Part shown: one piece after another, positions 63,019-64,000 of the stretch
Layout: every line of letters begins with the position of its first letter
Position numbering within the stretch: position 1 is the first letter of the stretch
NCBI RefSeq assembly: GCF_000721075.1
Contig: NZ_JOEQ01000024.1
Span: forward strand, 124,001-188,000
DNA length: 64,000 nucleotides
Reading direction: 5' to 3'
Source: Streptosporangium amethystogenes
Lineage (GTDB): Bacteria; Actinomycetota; Actinomycetes; Streptosporangiales; Streptosporangiaceae
Position numbers and translations under genes: made by a program
Notes under the pieces: model-generated
Databases searched by the model: none
The model's input: the letters and a program-made list of their open reading frames with translations, nothing else
Told to the model about the DNA's origin: nothing

Positions 63019-63596
63019 CAGTAAGCCTCCTTCTCCTGAAGCTCCTCATCATCGCTCTCGACGTCCTCGTACGACTCCTCGCCCGGGGTGAGCCCCAGCG
63101 CGGAGTCCAGCGCGAAGCGCCCCGGGGGGAAGACCGCGACGAACACGCCGAGTCCGAAGAGACCGAAATCACGCAGGATGTCGATGAGGTAGTCGGGCTC
63201 CACCCCGGCCGCCAGCTGACCGCCACCGCCGAAGCAGCCGCAGTCGATGCGCAGCCCGCGCGCCCACGCCGAGGCGATGCCGATGACGAACGCCAGCATG
63301 AGCAGCGCCGAGATGACACCCGCCGCTCGGGTGAGCAGCCCGACGACCAGCAACAACCCTACGACGATCTCCAGGATCGGCAGGCCGTAGCCGACCGCCG
63401 TGGCGAGCGATTTGGGGAGCAGATCGTATGCCTCGACCGCCTGAACCGAGAGCACCGGAGTGCCGATCTTGCCCCAACCCGCGACGATCAGCACTCCCGC
63501 CAGCACCAGCCGCGAGACGGTCGTTACCCAGGGTAGCGTCGAAATCACGATACGCGACCTATTGGGCGCGGGGTTATCAGAGGTCACGAGCACCAT
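63018..63596 (-). CDS. MauE/DoxX-family membrane protein
   Basis: A 192-residue protein from ATG 63596 (AGGAGA upstream; GTG 63593 or 63587 possible). Four helices (VSRLVLAGVLIVAGWGKIG, AVGYGLPILEIVVGLLLVVG, VISALLMLAFVIGIASAW, FGLFGLGVFVAVFPP) and a CGCFGGGGQ motif after helix 3, as in MauE-like redox proteins. An acidic tail follows. Coupled to the DsbA-like gene, so it is a plausible electron partner. Confidence 0.82.
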   Translation of the reverse strand: MVLVTSDNPAPNRSRIVISTLPWVTTVSRLVLAGVLIVAGWGKIGTPVLSVQAVEAYDLLPKSLATAVGYGLPILEIVVGLLLVVGLLTRAAGVISALLMLAFVIGIASAWARGLRIDCGCFGGGGQLAAGVEPDYLIDILRDFGLFGLGVFVAVFPPGRFALDSALGLTPGEESYEDVESDDEELQEKEAY

Positions 63597-63712
63597 TCTC
63601 CTATTCCAAGCCCCGTTCACAGACGTCTTCGGCGAATGCCAGGTATTCGAGGAAAACCTCATCACGAGCCCGATAAGCATCGAATAAGCCCGCCTGGCAG
63701 GCGCGGAAACCG

Positions 63713-63747
63713 GAGCGCCCCCTTTTCTTCGAGCAAGGGAGGCGCTC
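63713..63747 (-). terminator. Terminator of trpA
   Basis: GAGCGCC (63713-63719) pairs with GGCGCTC (63741-63747), extended by CCC/GGG after one bulged base, 14 bases beyond the trpA stop. On the minus strand no long T-tract follows. Confidence 0.55.
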
Positions 63748-63760
63748 TCGAACGGGCTCG

Positions 63761-64000
63761 TCAGCCGCGGACACCCGCCGCCAGCTCGGCGCCCAGCTCA
63801 CGGACCGATGCCAGCCCCGAGGCCTCGTCCGGCGCGTCGAGAACGCGGCGGATGAACGCCGACCCCACGATGACGCCGTCGGCGTACCCCGCCACCTCGG
63901 CTGCCTGCCTGCCGGTGCCGACGCCCAGGCCGACGCAGACCGGAAGGGAGGTGTGCGAGCGGGTGCGCTCGACCAGGCCCTGCGCGGCCGCGCCGACCGA
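63761..64000 (-). CDS. trpA: Tryptophan synthase alpha subunit (5' part outside window)
   Basis: The last 79 codons and the stop of trpA, entering from the right edge. The protein reads [55 protein letters not shown] and ends ELAAGVRG. The Gly-rich loops that bind the indole-glycerol-phosphate phosphate group are present. Catalytic Glu and Asp lie outside the window. Confidence 0.93.
   Translation of the reverse strand, partial: SVGAAAQGLVERTRSHTSLPVCVGLGVGTGRQAAEVAGYADGVIVGSAFIRRVLDAPDEASGLASVRELGAELAAGVRG

Noticed and set aside
63601-63801. 66-codon frame between trpA and the MauE-like gene
   Set aside because: Overlaps the trpA stop and its terminator, with no ribosome site or homology; probably chance.

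Overview
The window is high-GC actinobacterial chromosome. Protein similarity to Streptosporangiaceae and the order of housekeeping loci (uvrB, coaE, rpsA, polA, liv operon, ANTAR regulator, pyk, gltBD, lgt, trpA) suggest Streptosporangium or a close relative; the genus is an inference. Most genes lie on the minus strand, with GTG/TTG starts common. There is no rRNA and no CRISPR array, and one tRNA.

Layout. 1-5.2 kb: 5' part of uvrB (minus), then a plus-strand trio of two SPFH/band-7 membrane proteins and a Spo0M-like arrestin-fold protein. 5.3-13.9 kb is an accessory region: a metallopeptidase pseudogene that has lost its catalytic centre, a methyltransferase, an anti-sigma-type ATPase next to a 5'-truncated XRE/DUF5753 regulator and a DUF397 gene, a lower-GC lipoprotein/membrane-protein pair, a second DUF397 copy, and a graveyard of IS5- and IS701-type transposase remnants around a small secreted protein. 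13.9-22.9 kb: a 1897-residue secreted LamG/DNRLRE/FN3 protein, divergent from a large AfsR/SARP-type regulator.

22.9-37.7 kb returns to core functions: SLC13/ArsB-type carrier, coaE, acetyltransferase, rpsA, polysaccharide deacetylase, polA and a hotdog thioesterase. They are interrupted by an IS200/IS605 element whose TnpB looks intact but whose TnpA has His where the catalytic Tyr is expected. A polar amino-acid ABC operon and a DUF4352 lipoprotein follow. 37.7-43.7 kb: the complete branched-chain amino-acid ABC operon (livK-H-M-G-F) and a PdtaR-like ANTAR response regulator. 43.8-44.8 kb: a tRNA with anticodon CAA but a short variable loop, followed by a HTH-LAGLIDADG protein.

44.9-64 kb: acetyltransferase, DinB/maleylpyruvate-isomerase-fold protein, pyk, a small DoxX-like membrane protein, a secreted subtilase, gltD-gltB, a BpsA-like aminopropyltransferase, an operon of VIT transporter plus two paralogous anchored proteins, then lgt, DsbA-like and MauE-like thiol-redox genes, and the 3' end of trpA. 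Nitrogen assimilation (gltBD), amino-acid uptake (two ABC systems) and central carbon (pyk) are clustered. The envelope/redox group by lgt probably supports maturation of exported proteins, several of which are encoded here.
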